From assembly GCA_012845835.1 (NCBI GenBank), contig JABAKD010000026.1:5215014-5279013 (forward strand): a stretch of 64,000 nt of DNA. The letters are read 5' to 3'. Within the stretch, counting starts at the first letter, position 1. Each line of letters opens with the position of its first letter. This stretch comes from Undaria pinnatifida (Eukaryota; Sar; Phaeophyceae; Laminariales; Alariaceae). This document shows, one piece after another, positions 1-10,900 of the stretch. The notes under the pieces are model-generated. The model worked only from the letters and a program-made list of their open reading frames with translations, was not told the origin of the DNA and searched no databases. The translations under genes were made by a program, and so were the position numbers.

Positions 1-400
1 CCACGCACAAATTAAGCTGCCCCCCCCCCCCCCCCCCCCCCCCCTCCCCCGCCCCCCCCCCACCCCCACCCCCGCTCCCTTTTGATCAAAACCAGGCCCC
101 CACGTCCTTAAAACTCCGCCCTCCCCTCACCCCTTATTCGACTTACAGGATTCACTTGATAAACGGATGCATTTCCTTCCACAGCTGTCAGATTTTGTCC
201 CCCTCACAAACGGGTTTGATAGTTTCTGCGCACAGACTGACTACCATCACCCTGTTGACCCTGATAGCTACACTGTAGTTGCAAGGGGAGTCGCCGACCT
301 ATATCCTTGTTGAGGACACACAACCCGTAATACGCGCGATCGGAGTATCACACACAGCTTGCAAATGATCGACAGCTAGAGTGTATGTTTATTTTTTATA
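1..400 (+). repeat. Dispersed repeat family A (copy 1) with long poly-C tract
   Basis: A near-uninterrupted C run occupies about 21-60. It is followed by a block recognisable by the boundary CGGTTATTCGACTTACAGGA-like text, a stretch around CAGCTGTCAGATTTTGTCCC, and a 3' part around ACGCGCGATCGGAGTATCAC. The same succession recurs at 43085-43587, 50560-51093 and, inverted, at 24826-25200. The extreme right end of the window (63825-64000) repeats the first 150 bases of this copy. No open reading frame or terminal inverted repeat was found, so the class is unknown. Confidence 0.7.
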
Positions 401-869
401 ATATACCCAACGACATCAGTGCACTCAAGAGTCCGTGTTGATTCTTCACCGTATTAATAAAAAGATACAACGTATTATTATGTGGTCACAGACGACTGTG
501 AAACAGAGTAAAGCAAACAGTCGCAATTCATCAAGGTAAAGCAAGTGAAGTGCTAGCGTACCGGGTACGAGAACACAACAAAACAAGCCAGATCATAAAA
601 AAGGGAAAGTAAAAGACAGGTGTTCTGAAGAATGTGATGCAAGAAGATCTGAACTTGTGAAAGGAAAGGAAGGGTGCAAGAGGAAAACCACACGTGCTGA
701 AGATAAACAGATACCTGTTGCACGGACAAAACAACACGAAGATAACTGCCGTTGCACGGACAAAACAGCGCGAAAAAGATTACTGCTGTGTCACGGACTA
801 GAACAACACGAAGAGGAAGAAGACAAGAAGACACGCTCGAGTTCTGTAGGGTTTGTGGATTCCGGGTAA
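401..869. other. No gene recognised
   Basis: AT-rich continuation of the family A copy followed by unassigned sequence. Both strands contain only short open frames without any recognisable motif. Confidence 0.5.
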
Positions 870-874
870 GGGTA

Positions 875-1375
875 TGGGGGTCTTCCAGAACTTCCAGAAG
901 TTTCGGGTACAGGTATAGAAGTGTTACAGAACTTCCAGAAGTTCCGGGTATTGTTGTGGCACAGGCATACAGAACTCACAGAAGTTCCGGGTACGGTTAC
1001 GAATGTCTTACAGAACTCCCAGAACTTCCAGGTATTGTGGCACGGGCGTACATAACTTCCAGAAGTTCCGGGCAGGTATAAACTTGCTGTACCCGTACCC
1101 CGGGTCTTTGTGGCACCGGCGTACAGAACTTGCAGAAGTTCCGGGTACGGGTATGAGTGTCCTACATAAGTTACAGAAGTTCTTTGTAGGGTAATACCCG
1201 GGGTAAATATATACCCGGGTATGATTTTGTGTGTGCCCTACAGACAGAACGAAAATAAAAAGTTCGGGTACGGGTATTAATGTCGTACAGAACTCACAGA
1301 CGTTCCGAGTACGGGTAGGGTTGTACAAAACTCACAGAAGTCCCGGGTGCGGGTAATTCCCGGGAAAATACCCGC
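875..1375. repeat. Degenerate tandem array with HSE-like TTCnnGAA units
   Basis: About nine degenerate units, 35-60 bp apart, share a core like CAGAACTTCCAGAAGTTCCG followed by GGTACGGGTAT. The core contains TTC-CA-GAA-GT-TCC, the alternating pattern of a heat-shock element. Two further diverged units lie at 2400-2490. The array sits far from any recognised gene start, so a regulatory role is not implied by context. Confidence 0.65.
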
Positions 1376-1540
1376 CTCAAAAGGGGCGAAAAAACAATAA
1401 GTTGACTGGTGAAAAAAAGACACAGTTGTCAACGCATTTCCAATTACTGCGATTGGCATACTGCATACACTGATGCATTCATAGGAAATAATACACACGT
1501 CTACGTGTACTGCTACTGTTCTTCTGTAACACAGATCACA

Positions 1541-1853
1541 CCATTTTTTTTTTTCTTTACACACATCTACTTTCCAGCTTCTGGACAAGCCGTGGTCACG
1601 GGTGTCGTCCCTTCTTCCCCCCGATTATTGCCTTCCATTTTTATCGCGCATAGGGTTCAGCAATCCCATTGCTCGTCGATTTTTCATCGAGCGTTGTTGC
1701 TAACTCACGCTCTCGCGCTTTCCGCAAGTCAATTTCTGCACAAGAAAAAGTCCCCACGAATTTATACGAGTATGCACTCGGGGGGATTCGAACTCACGAA
1801 ACTGACCTATACCAGGCTCGAGGATAACCTGATGCGCCACCGGGGCGACCGGC
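1541..1853 (-). mobile_element. tRNA-derived SINE, copy 1
   Basis: Read on the minus strand, it begins with a tRNA-like head with an A-box-like TGGCGCATCAGG and a B-box-like GAGTTCGAATCC. A body of about 200 bp follows, then an A-rich tail, seen on the plus strand as a T run near 1543-1554. Four other near-full copies (3594-3890, 14006-14324, 46923-47231, 62310-62632) share head, body and tail order. The open frames in this element are similar between copies only because the DNA repeats. Confidence 0.85.
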
Positions 1854-2923
1854 ATCCATAGCGTACCCCGGCTGTGGCGCCTAAAAACAAATAATGGCGG
1901 TCACAAGCCCAATTTTTCCACTAGCTCGATAAACCAAGTTAAGTGCCACGACAAAGAAGCAAAGCCACCGAAAACACAAGAGAATAGTTCAAGACTTCGT
2001 TTGATGATATGATAGCGAGATCTGCATTATTCCAGTCGGCGAAAAAACGTTGACAATACGCAATACGTGATTTCCCGATAGGAGGAAAAAAATCGTCGTT
2101 TCAAAACAAATCGAATCGAATCGAATTCAATTCGATTCATGAAAAAAAATAATTTCGATTCAAAAGTGTCCTTCGTTAAGACGTTAATACGTGCCCTTAG
2201 AAGCGAAAGAAACGTCAACAACAGGTAGGTGCTCTTATTGTATGATACGCACTGCTTGCTGTGTTCGGTGTTCGCTTTGTGTGACTGACAAAACATGACA
2301 TCCTAATTAATGCATAATACACTTTTCGGATTAAACCTGAATGAATACAGAGCTCCCCGGGTATTGCAACGAAGGTATACCCGTACCCCGGGTATTGTGC
2401 CACAGTCTTACAGGAGTCACATAATTTCCGGGTAAGGGTATGATGATCATACAGAACTTATAGAAGTTCCGGGTAATACCCGGGGTATACGGTTTGTGCG
2501 TACCCTACTAAACACAACCTTGGAAGAGAATACCGGCACAAGGCCGGTGGGGAGCAAGCAAATAGAAAGGACGTCAGCAAGTCAGTACTGTCGCTTTCGC
2601 GCTCCTCCCGTTGAGCTCAACGAAAATATACAAAGCAGAAACTACCACTCGCTGTAGAGGGTTCGGGGCTATAGTAGCGCACGCTCCACTTAATTAGTCG
2701 AACGAGTACCTTGCCACGCGATCTGCCATTCGTTTCTGCATTCATCTGTAGTTGTATCAGTACGGCTGCCCCTCCCCCCCCCCCGCCCCCCCGGTTTCTC
2801 TTGGTTGCTGCTCTTGGCGTCCTCTGCGTTGCCAGCTCTTCTCCGCCTAGCCCCTGTGCCATCTCGTCATGAAGCGGCCCGCCGCCTCGACGATCCCCCG
2901 GTGCCAGTTTCCACTCATTGGTA
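1854..2923. other. Gene-free stretch
   Basis: It contains a perfect short palindrome around 2113-2133 (arms GAATCGAATT), stray units of the TTCnnGAA array at 2400-2490, and a C run at 2776-2792. No coding signature was seen on either strand. Confidence 0.5.
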
Positions 2924-3593
2924 TTAGCCGCCCTCGGCCATGGCACAGTCTCTACTCTGAACAATAAAGGGGAAGCTATCCGTGGACCCCTCGCTTGCTT
3001 CGAATACCCTGATGTCGTCTAACAGACACTGGGCCCAGTTCTTTTCCGGTCGGCCTCGTCCCGGGTTCACCCCACCAGCCATCGCCTCGAACATCAGGCG
3101 ATGGGTCAGTCGCTCATTGGTCGTCCGTTGCACGGCTTCCGCAAATAGGAGGCGTTGTTTGCGGATAGTCGTCTCAACGCTCTCACATTGTGCCTTCTTG
3201 AGAGCCTTGGCGTACGACATACGGTGGTCGGTGCGCTATCGGCGCTGGAAGCCGATGAACCTTAGGAGGTTGTGGGGTGCCGTTCGGAGTTTAGCGAAGT
3301 GCTCCAGGCCTAGAGCCCAAGTCACACACCCGTACAACATAGTCTCCATCACCTCAGTCTGTAGCAGGCGCACCTTTAACATGAACGGGGCATCCTCCAT
3401 ACCGTACAGCTCGCGCTTGAAACCATCGTAGCCTACGCGAGTCGAAGCCGTCGTTTGATCTCTGGCATGATGTTGGCGTTTGCATCGATAAGACCGCCCA
3501 GGTACAGAAACTGCATCGTCTGCATATACCTCTGGCCTGCTGCTTCGACGACGAGCGGTGAGGTCGGGAGCACCTGGTTGAGGGTATAAACCG
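2924..3593 (-). pseudogene. LINE reverse transcriptase C-terminal fragment
   Basis: Translated on the minus strand in shifting frames, this reads as the region downstream of the catalytic domain of a non-LTR reverse transcriptase. It begins with a YLGG motif (FLYLGGLIDANANI), followed by a basic helix (EIKRRLRLA), LKVRLLQTEVMETMLYG, and finally the RKQRLLFAEAV and GRGRPEKNW blocks. Frames must be switched at least twice, so it is dead. The coding 5' side stops exactly where the SINE head at about 3594 begins. It is related to the longer LINE at 59770-61497, which has the same YLGG and TLLYGCMTW-type blocks. Confidence 0.75.
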
Positions 3594-3890
3594 CCGGTCG
3601 CCCCGGTGGCGTATTAGGTTTTCCTCGAGCCTGGTATAGGTCAGTTTCGTGAGTTCGAATCCCCCCGAGTGCATACTTGTATAAATTGGTGGGGACTTTT
3701 TCTTGCGCACAAATTGACTTGCGGAAAGCGCGAGAGCGTGAGTTAGCAACACTCGATGAAAAATCGGCGAGCATTGGGATTGCTGAACCCTATGCGCTTT
3801 AAAAATTGAAGGCAAGAAGCGGGGGGGAGAAAGGGACGACACCTGTGACCACGGCTTGTCCAGAAGCTGGGAAGTAGAAGTGTGCGAAAA
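3594..3890 (+). mobile_element. tRNA-derived SINE, copy 2
   Basis: The tRNA-like head starts near GGTCGCCCCGGTGGCGTATT (A-box-like) with the B-box-like GAGTTCGAATCC 55-65 bp later. The body matches the other copies, and the end is A-rich (GAAAATAAATATATAAA). It abuts the 5'-truncated end of the LINE fragment on the opposite strand. Confidence 0.85.
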
Positions 3891-4871
3891 TAAATATATA
3901 AACCGCAAATCGAGGGAGATTTTCCAGATGAAATGCCACACCTACTTGCACAAATCACACCGCGAAAGTAGTCTTTTGCTGTTTCTGTGAGTGTTTCGGG
4001 GTGCTATGTTCTCGTTCTTCGCCGACGAGTTTGCGATCTTGACCTTAGGCAACTCTACACAGGTAGTTGTGGTCCAGTTGTTGCGGTACCCTCTAGCGGG
4101 GCCCCAGTTGAATGTGGAATCGCTTGTCACAACCGTGTGCTGCAATGCAACACACCAGGGCATTAGTTATTATTTGGCTGTTGGCCTTCGCGGGCGCATT
4201 ATTTTTTTCGGAATCGCCGTTTTGCGCAACAGGCGCTGGAAGGTGTGGTGCGCGCAGCGGAAGACGCGTTTTTCGTCGCGCAAAACTTTTCGCCGCAAGC
4301 GAAAATAATTTTGCGCGTGTCGTTCTCGATGGAGGCGATAGTGTTTTTTTGGGCATCTTTTTTGTGTTTGCCGTAGGCGAAAACTGTTACAAAGCGTCTA
4401 AACATACTTAAGTCAGGTGGGTTTCGGGGGTACGTTTACGCGTGTATCACGAAAAACAATATTTCTACTTCGTAAACGCTCTTCGTTCAGCGTTTTCGGT
4501 ATGTGTTCACGCATACATCGCAAGCTTTTTACTGCGGCCGCCCCCACGCGGGGTACGGCCTCCGGGGACCCCGCAGGAGGTTAACACGGCTGCCGCCCGT
4601 GTTTGCTGCAACACGCCTTCTACCTCCAGTTGCGACTGGCGCAGCAGACGCCGGAACCCTAATGAATGCCCTGTAACACGCTACCCCGCGATACTTCGGG
4701 GTCCCAGTTTAGTGCGGGAATTGCCACCTGGCAGTGCATCGCACTGATGAGCGGCCACGCCTGCCTGTACTTGTTTTCTGAATTTCCTCGCTCTCACCTC
4801 TCACTATCCTTTGCTGCTCTATTGCTTATTGACCGTTGATCTCTTCGCCACAAAATGACACCAACGATCAG
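3891..4871. other. Gene-free stretch upstream of the first visible UXS exon
   Basis: I looked here for the exon that should encode the GxxGFIGSHL glycine-rich loop of UXS and did not find it on the plus strand. The last 80 bases are pyrimidine-rich and end in CAG at 4869-4871, a good acceptor for the exon at 4872. The sequence is therefore best read as the end of a long intron. Confidence 0.5.
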
Positions 4872-4919
4872 GTGATCTGCCTGGACAACTTCTTCACGAG
4901 CCAGAAGCTCAACATTCAG
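4872..4919 (+). CDS. UXS1: UXS exon (first in window)
   Basis: Sixteen codons reading [16 protein letters not shown], between acceptor GATCAG and donor CAG|GTGTGT, phase 0 at both ends. This is the second beta-strand of the Rossmann fold, ending in the acidic Asp that contacts the NAD ribose. Reading through upstream is open for a few codons, but the family alignment supports the acceptor at 4871. Confidence 0.85.
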
Positions 4920-7900
4920 GTGTGTCCACGTTCCTCATCGTTGCTATCGTCATCGTCATCGCCATCGTCATCGTCCTTGCTATCGTTGTCATTATCGTTG
5001 TCGTTATCGTTATTTTATTATTCTAATCGTCACTGTTATCGTCATCGTCATCGTTACAGTCCTTGTTATCATCTTCGTCGTCATGGTTACGTTAGTCCTT
5101 ATCGTTTTCGTTATCGTTGTGGTCACTGTTATCGTTATCGTTTCCGTTATCGGAATCGGAATCGGAATCGTTTCGTTATCGTTTCCGTTATCGTCATCGT
5201 TATCGTTGTGATCACATTATGGCCACTGCCATTGTCGTCGTTATCATTATCGTTATCGGAATTGTTCCGTTATCGTTGTCGTCGCTTTACAAATATATCC
5301 TCCAAATGCTGTGTCTTCTGGTGCTGTAGTTGCATACCACAACCTTTATCAAATCGTGCCTCCCGTACAGTGTGTTTTTGCAGTTCTCGCAGCCAGTACG
5401 ATGGCGAGGGGCGCACAGAAAAACTTGATCCACACTCCCATTCTCTTCTATTTCAGGCCTCCTTGGAGGGGGGGAGGGGGGGGTCAGCCACTCTAAAACT
5501 AAGGGGTTCGCTAAGTAGGGGATGGTTCATATGGATCCCCTACGCCATTAACACCTCGCAATTTATGTGCAGACCCGACCGCGCATATTCTGTTTCAGCC
5601 CCTGAAGGTAGCAAGACCGGGCCACAAGAGCGCGGCAGGACCGTCAAACTCCTTTTCAGATAGACACCGTAGTTACAAAAGTACTGTAATGCTACTTGGA
5701 AATGCTATAAATTATATAGGGTGAGTATTGTATTGAATAAATGAATTGAATTCATTCATTCATTCATTCATTCATTCATTCATTCATTCATTCATTCATT
5801 CATTCATTCATTCATTCATTCATTCATTCATTCATTCATTCATTCATTCATTCATTCATTCATTCATTCATTCATTCATTCATTCATTCATTCATTCATT
5901 CATTCATTCATTCATTCATTCATTCATTCATTCATTCATTCATTCATTCATTCATTCATTCATTCATTCATTCATTCATTCATTCATTCATTCATTCATT
6001 CATTCATTCATTCCTTCATTCCTTCCTTCATTCATTCATTCATTCATTCATTCATTCATTCATTCATTCATTCATTCATTCATTCATTCATTCCTTCATT
6101 CATTCATTCATTCATTCATAATTTTGTTTTGGAAGGGGTTGCTATTTATTTATTTAGCGAAAGAAGACGCAATATGTACAATATATACTGGTACCTCAAG
6201 CAGTAAGCGCTGGTTAAGCGGCTCTAGGCTAGTAGGTTTTCCCATCGAACAAATAGTGTACTCTTAATGGTCTCAGTGCTGGTTGAAGAGGCTGGTACAG
6301 CAGGAGGACACCCCGCCGGGGTGACTAGTCAGCGTACTTAGATTCTGCATGTGGCCCACACCGTGGTAGTATACGTGGCATATTCACACTCGATGTGGAT
6401 TAGTAATTGTATAATGCTGCTTGTGGTACAATGGGGGTCGCCTCATAGTGCGGGTTAAATTGTGCCTGTTGACGGTAGGGTACCGGTGAAATCGCATGGC
6501 ACGCCTGGAACCCGCTATTATACCATATTGTGTTATGATATACCAGTATGCTATCTTGGTAATATATCCAATAGTGTCAGTGTCGGGTATATTGCCGGTA
6601 TATACTGCCGGTATTGTTGGCTGGTACCACTACACAGCAAAACTATATGAAGACCACCAGTGTATGTTGATATAGACACGTGATAAACGGCTGGATGCTC
6701 AAGACAGACATGTCTGCCTCTACTAGGAAGGAGGAGCCATTTGCACTTGTCCCGCTGTTCTATTTGTATAACAGTAATAGCCCCTCTATATAGTGCCGGT
6801 ATGTGCTATCAATAGCCGGAAATACAGGCACTATATCGGCAACCGGCACTACTCCGCATACTACCACTGCTGGTTGTTGGTTGTTACCATCTGTGCCAAG
6901 CGATTCCATGGGCGCTATAGCGGGCAACTGGCACTACTCAACCGGCGCCATAGAGAGACCACTGCCGCACCTGGTATATATTGTCGGTGCTTCTCCGTTC
7001 GGGTCGGGTGCACAGTACCCGTACCTCGCCGTGACTCACGCATCGCAAGATCAATCTGCACTGTTTGTTCATCCCCACTCGCAATTTTTGCTATGCGCAT
7101 GTTTCTTGTTGCTGAAATTGGCAACCTCCCCGTACGACCGTCCAACCTTACTTATAAAGTAGTACACCGGGGACCAGCGCGCCAACGCATATCGTTGGCG
7201 CTGCATGACACTACTACCTCGTGTTCAACAAGGTTTCTCATGGGTCGGGTCGCTTTTCGCGGGTCGGGTCGGGTCGGGTCGGGTCGAGGTGATCCGACCC
7301 GACTCGTGATATTGCAAAACCTCTTAACCCGACTCGACCCGATGAAGTTTCCAGAATCTCGCGGGACGAGTCGGATCGGGTCAGACCGACCCGTGAGATT
7401 TCGAACGCCTCCTGGCCCGACCCGACTCGACCCGGTTATTTTTTGCAAAAATCTCATGACCAGTGAAAATCCGTACCTGGTATTTATTATCTCTACAGTC
7501 AGTATTGCTGCGTGCGCTGTTTTGTTTCTTTTGTTTGTGCCTCTGTTGTCATAATTCGAAGTGCGACTGCTACTGGCACTTGCTTTGCTCTTCTACTCGT
7601 TGCTTGTATACTTCAGTATAGTATTCTGCTGCTTACAGCTTACTCTGGCTTATTGTGGTGTTTGTTCTGCAGCAAATATACGTTGAAAAGGCGGTTTTCG
7701 GCGGCGTCAGCATTACCTTTGGGGTTTCCCAACCTAAACCTAGCATATTAACTCCTTCAGAGCTGCACGCATGCTTTTCGGGCCAAACTACTTGGAATTA
7801 GGGTGGGTTTTTTGTTCCTCTGGTCAAAGGGTCAAGTCTAGACCGCCGTCCGTCGCTGGCCTACCGTAAGAATGCGAGTTATCGCACCGGGGTGCCGTCG

Positions 7901-10900
7901 TTTTTGTAATCGTTTCGTTCTTGTCTTTTTTACTCGACCACTTCGCGATAACTTCGATTCGTTCAATAACTGCGACACCTGTGCGGAATTCAAGTTAAAC
8001 AATTTCGTTTTTCTTTTTTAAAGCATCCCTGTGCGATAACTCCAGTATATGCGATAACTGTGCGATGACTCGCAATCTTGTGGTAAATTTTCGTCTCCTG
8101 ACGTGTTTGTTTCGCAGGACCTGTTTGAACGACCGAACTTCGAGTTCGTGAGGCATGACATCACGGAGCCCTTTCGGGCGGAGGTCGACCAGATCTACAA
8201 CATGGCATGCCCGGCCTCCCCCGTGCACTACCAGTACAACCCCATTAAGACCACCAAGGTACGATTACAGCGAGGGCACTGGAGTGCAAAAGGTCCAACC
8301 ACAGCTGCAGCATTAGGCTAAAAAAATGTACGGGTACACCTGCAACATTAGACTGTAACAGGTACGGCTACAGTTGCAGCACTACGCTATAAAAAGGTAC
8401 GACTACAGCTGCACCACTAGACTACCAAAGGTACTATGATACTGCAGCTGCACCACTAGACTACATCTGTAGCATTAGACCACAGGTGCAGCACTACGGT
8501 GTTAGCAGTTGTAGCAGTGTTGGTGCGGTTCGCCCGGGCCGCTAAGGCACGCCGGAAGCGAGTTAAGGCATGCGCAGTAAGGCATGCCTAGGGCTAACAA
8601 CCATTCAAAGGGCACAATACAAGGCAAGCCTCGATTGCCTTTTCGTGAACCGGTGTGCATCACATGGTCTATATACGTACCGACGATGGCACCATCAAGG
8701 AAACATGAGCCGTCGTGAAATATTATTCCATCCAAGGGAGAAAAGGGCCCACCTGTCGGACAGATCAGATCCCTATTGATGATCTATATTATCTATGTAT
8801 TTACGGGAAAACAGACCCCTGGTCTGTATGATCTAGATGGCCTATAGATGTTGCCGGGCGGAGAGCAGTATGATCTGAACGATCTTGCACATGTTTCCTG
8901 GGTTGGGTCTGTACTAAACAGACCCTGCACAACATACCACGACGACAGATCGATGATGTATACCATCTAAATAGATCGTGATCTGATCGATGTGTGAAAG
9001 GGCCCCACGTCAACAGCACGGAGGAGCTATTGGATAGCCCCTCGTGATCACGACAAGACACCAACAGGACCAGACCCACAACACGCGAGGAGAACCACGT
9101 CAGCTCGAAATATCTTCGGACGGGGGGAAGACAGCCACGCCGGGTCAACAACGAAGGACGCGTGTCTATCACGGGTTTTGCGTTTGTCCGTGGAAACGGG
9201 TATTCGGACGAAGTAGCAGCGTACATTGCCGACTGAGAAAGCAAACAAAATCAAACAAGATGAGGAGCACCCTCGCAATGGGTATTTGGGAACAGAGGGA
9301 TAGCGTGCAGCAGTACATACTCATGTCAAGCAGCACGTGTGTCGTGCAGCTTCTGACATTGCGCTTCGGCCACGTTTCCTACCCCAGCATCCCAGGCTGC
9401 TTCGTACCAGTGATTAAGTTTCCTTTTTTTTCCCTTCATCCCAAACGGGTGAATGATACGGTCAAGTCTATGGTTTACCAAGTACTACAGTAGGTACACG
9501 TTTTTATTGCTGACCAGGTGTTCGATAACGCCCGCCCATTGGTGGAACACTGATATTTCGGGACGTTTCGTTGGTGAACACGCGCACATAATGACATAAT
9601 GACATGTTGCACCCTGCTCCTGCTTGGCACCCTGATCCCACCCAGACCTGATCCCACACGGGCTTGAGCCCCTTTCGAACTTGTCCTGGGGATATGCTTC
9701 ATAAGATAGTTTCAAATACATCAACAGTGAGTTCGATCAATTCAAGGGTCGATGCTCATCTTTGAAAGCTGCGTGATGCTCCGGTGCGTGTCGCGTGTTG
9801 TTAGTCTTTGAGCATGTATTGCTTTTGAAGATAGAAGACCTCCTTGGCCTTGGATGTTACAGGTGTTGCCATGGGGAACAGGACTCTTTTACCGACGGCA
9901 ATTTCAGTCCGTAATTCTTCTGCGCAATGATAGTTGCAACCCGTATAGAGAGGTAGCCGCCGGCGAGGCCTATCGAGTACACTCATCTCGCGCCGACCAT
10001 AATCGTGGGTCGGCCACGGCAAAATCCTGGGTCGCCCACACAGCCAGCAAACCGTTTTGTCGCATGAGTGGCAAGGTACCCTCGATCCTCAACATTTTTT
10101 TTTGGGGGGGGGTCTTCTTTTTTGGCGATGTTACAGGTGTCTTTCTTTGGTGCGATGAACATGCTCGGCCTGGCCAAGAGGGTCAACGCGCGCATCCTAC
10201 AAGCGTCGACAAGCGAGGTAAGGATGGGGTCGGTATCTGTCATGTATCATGTCTGCTCGTCGTGAAGGTTGTCGATTCATGGATGAGTGTTACGGGAAAT
10301 TGCTAAGCGCTGCTGGGGTAGGGGATGTGTCCGAAATGCGGAGGGGGGAGGTATCACTGCTGTACGCGCGCAGGCAGCATCATGGCGCATGCATTTTTAC
10401 AAGCCCATCCTAGAAGGATGATATTCTAGCATACCATGCCATGCCATGCCATGCCATACCATACCATACCACGCCATACCATACCATGCCATGCCATGCC
10501 GTGCCATGCCGTGACACTTGTTGCTTTTTTGCCGCTACCAGATGTACCTAGACCCCGAGAGTGTTCATGTTTGTTTTTTATCGTCTGGATGAATAGCACT
10601 GCAGCTGATAGTACTGCAGCTTGCCATGTTGATAGTGGCGTGGCACCAATTTTTCAAGTGTCTCCGATGTTCCTTTAGTTCAACGAACCTCCGCCTGCAC
10701 CATTATCCATTATCGCATACCCCCCCCCCCCCCCCCCTCACAACTCGTTCTTGGTAGGATGCAGCTCACCCTTCATGCGGCTCGCCGAACGCTTCACGGC
10801 GCTTCGCGCTTGGTGCTAACAATTGCCTGGTCGTTGAAAACCTGACGTGCCCCGTCCCGACATTGAGGGAATGCGAGTTTTTATGGTCGTATGACTGCGG

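Noticed and set aside
3354-3941. 195-residue minus-strand frame
   Set aside because: It joins SINE body sequence to an out-of-frame part of the LINE fragment. The same peptide appears in other SINE copies because the DNA is repeated.
5746-6267. 173-residue frame of repeated FIHS
   Set aside because: It is the translation of an ATTC microsatellite; any frame of a 4-bp repeat without stops is open.
9844-9890. A decayed copy of UXS exon 3 acceptor (GATGTTACAGGTGT)
   Set aside because: Only 14 exact bases plus weak similarity; too short to separate from chance, so left out of the exon-edge list.
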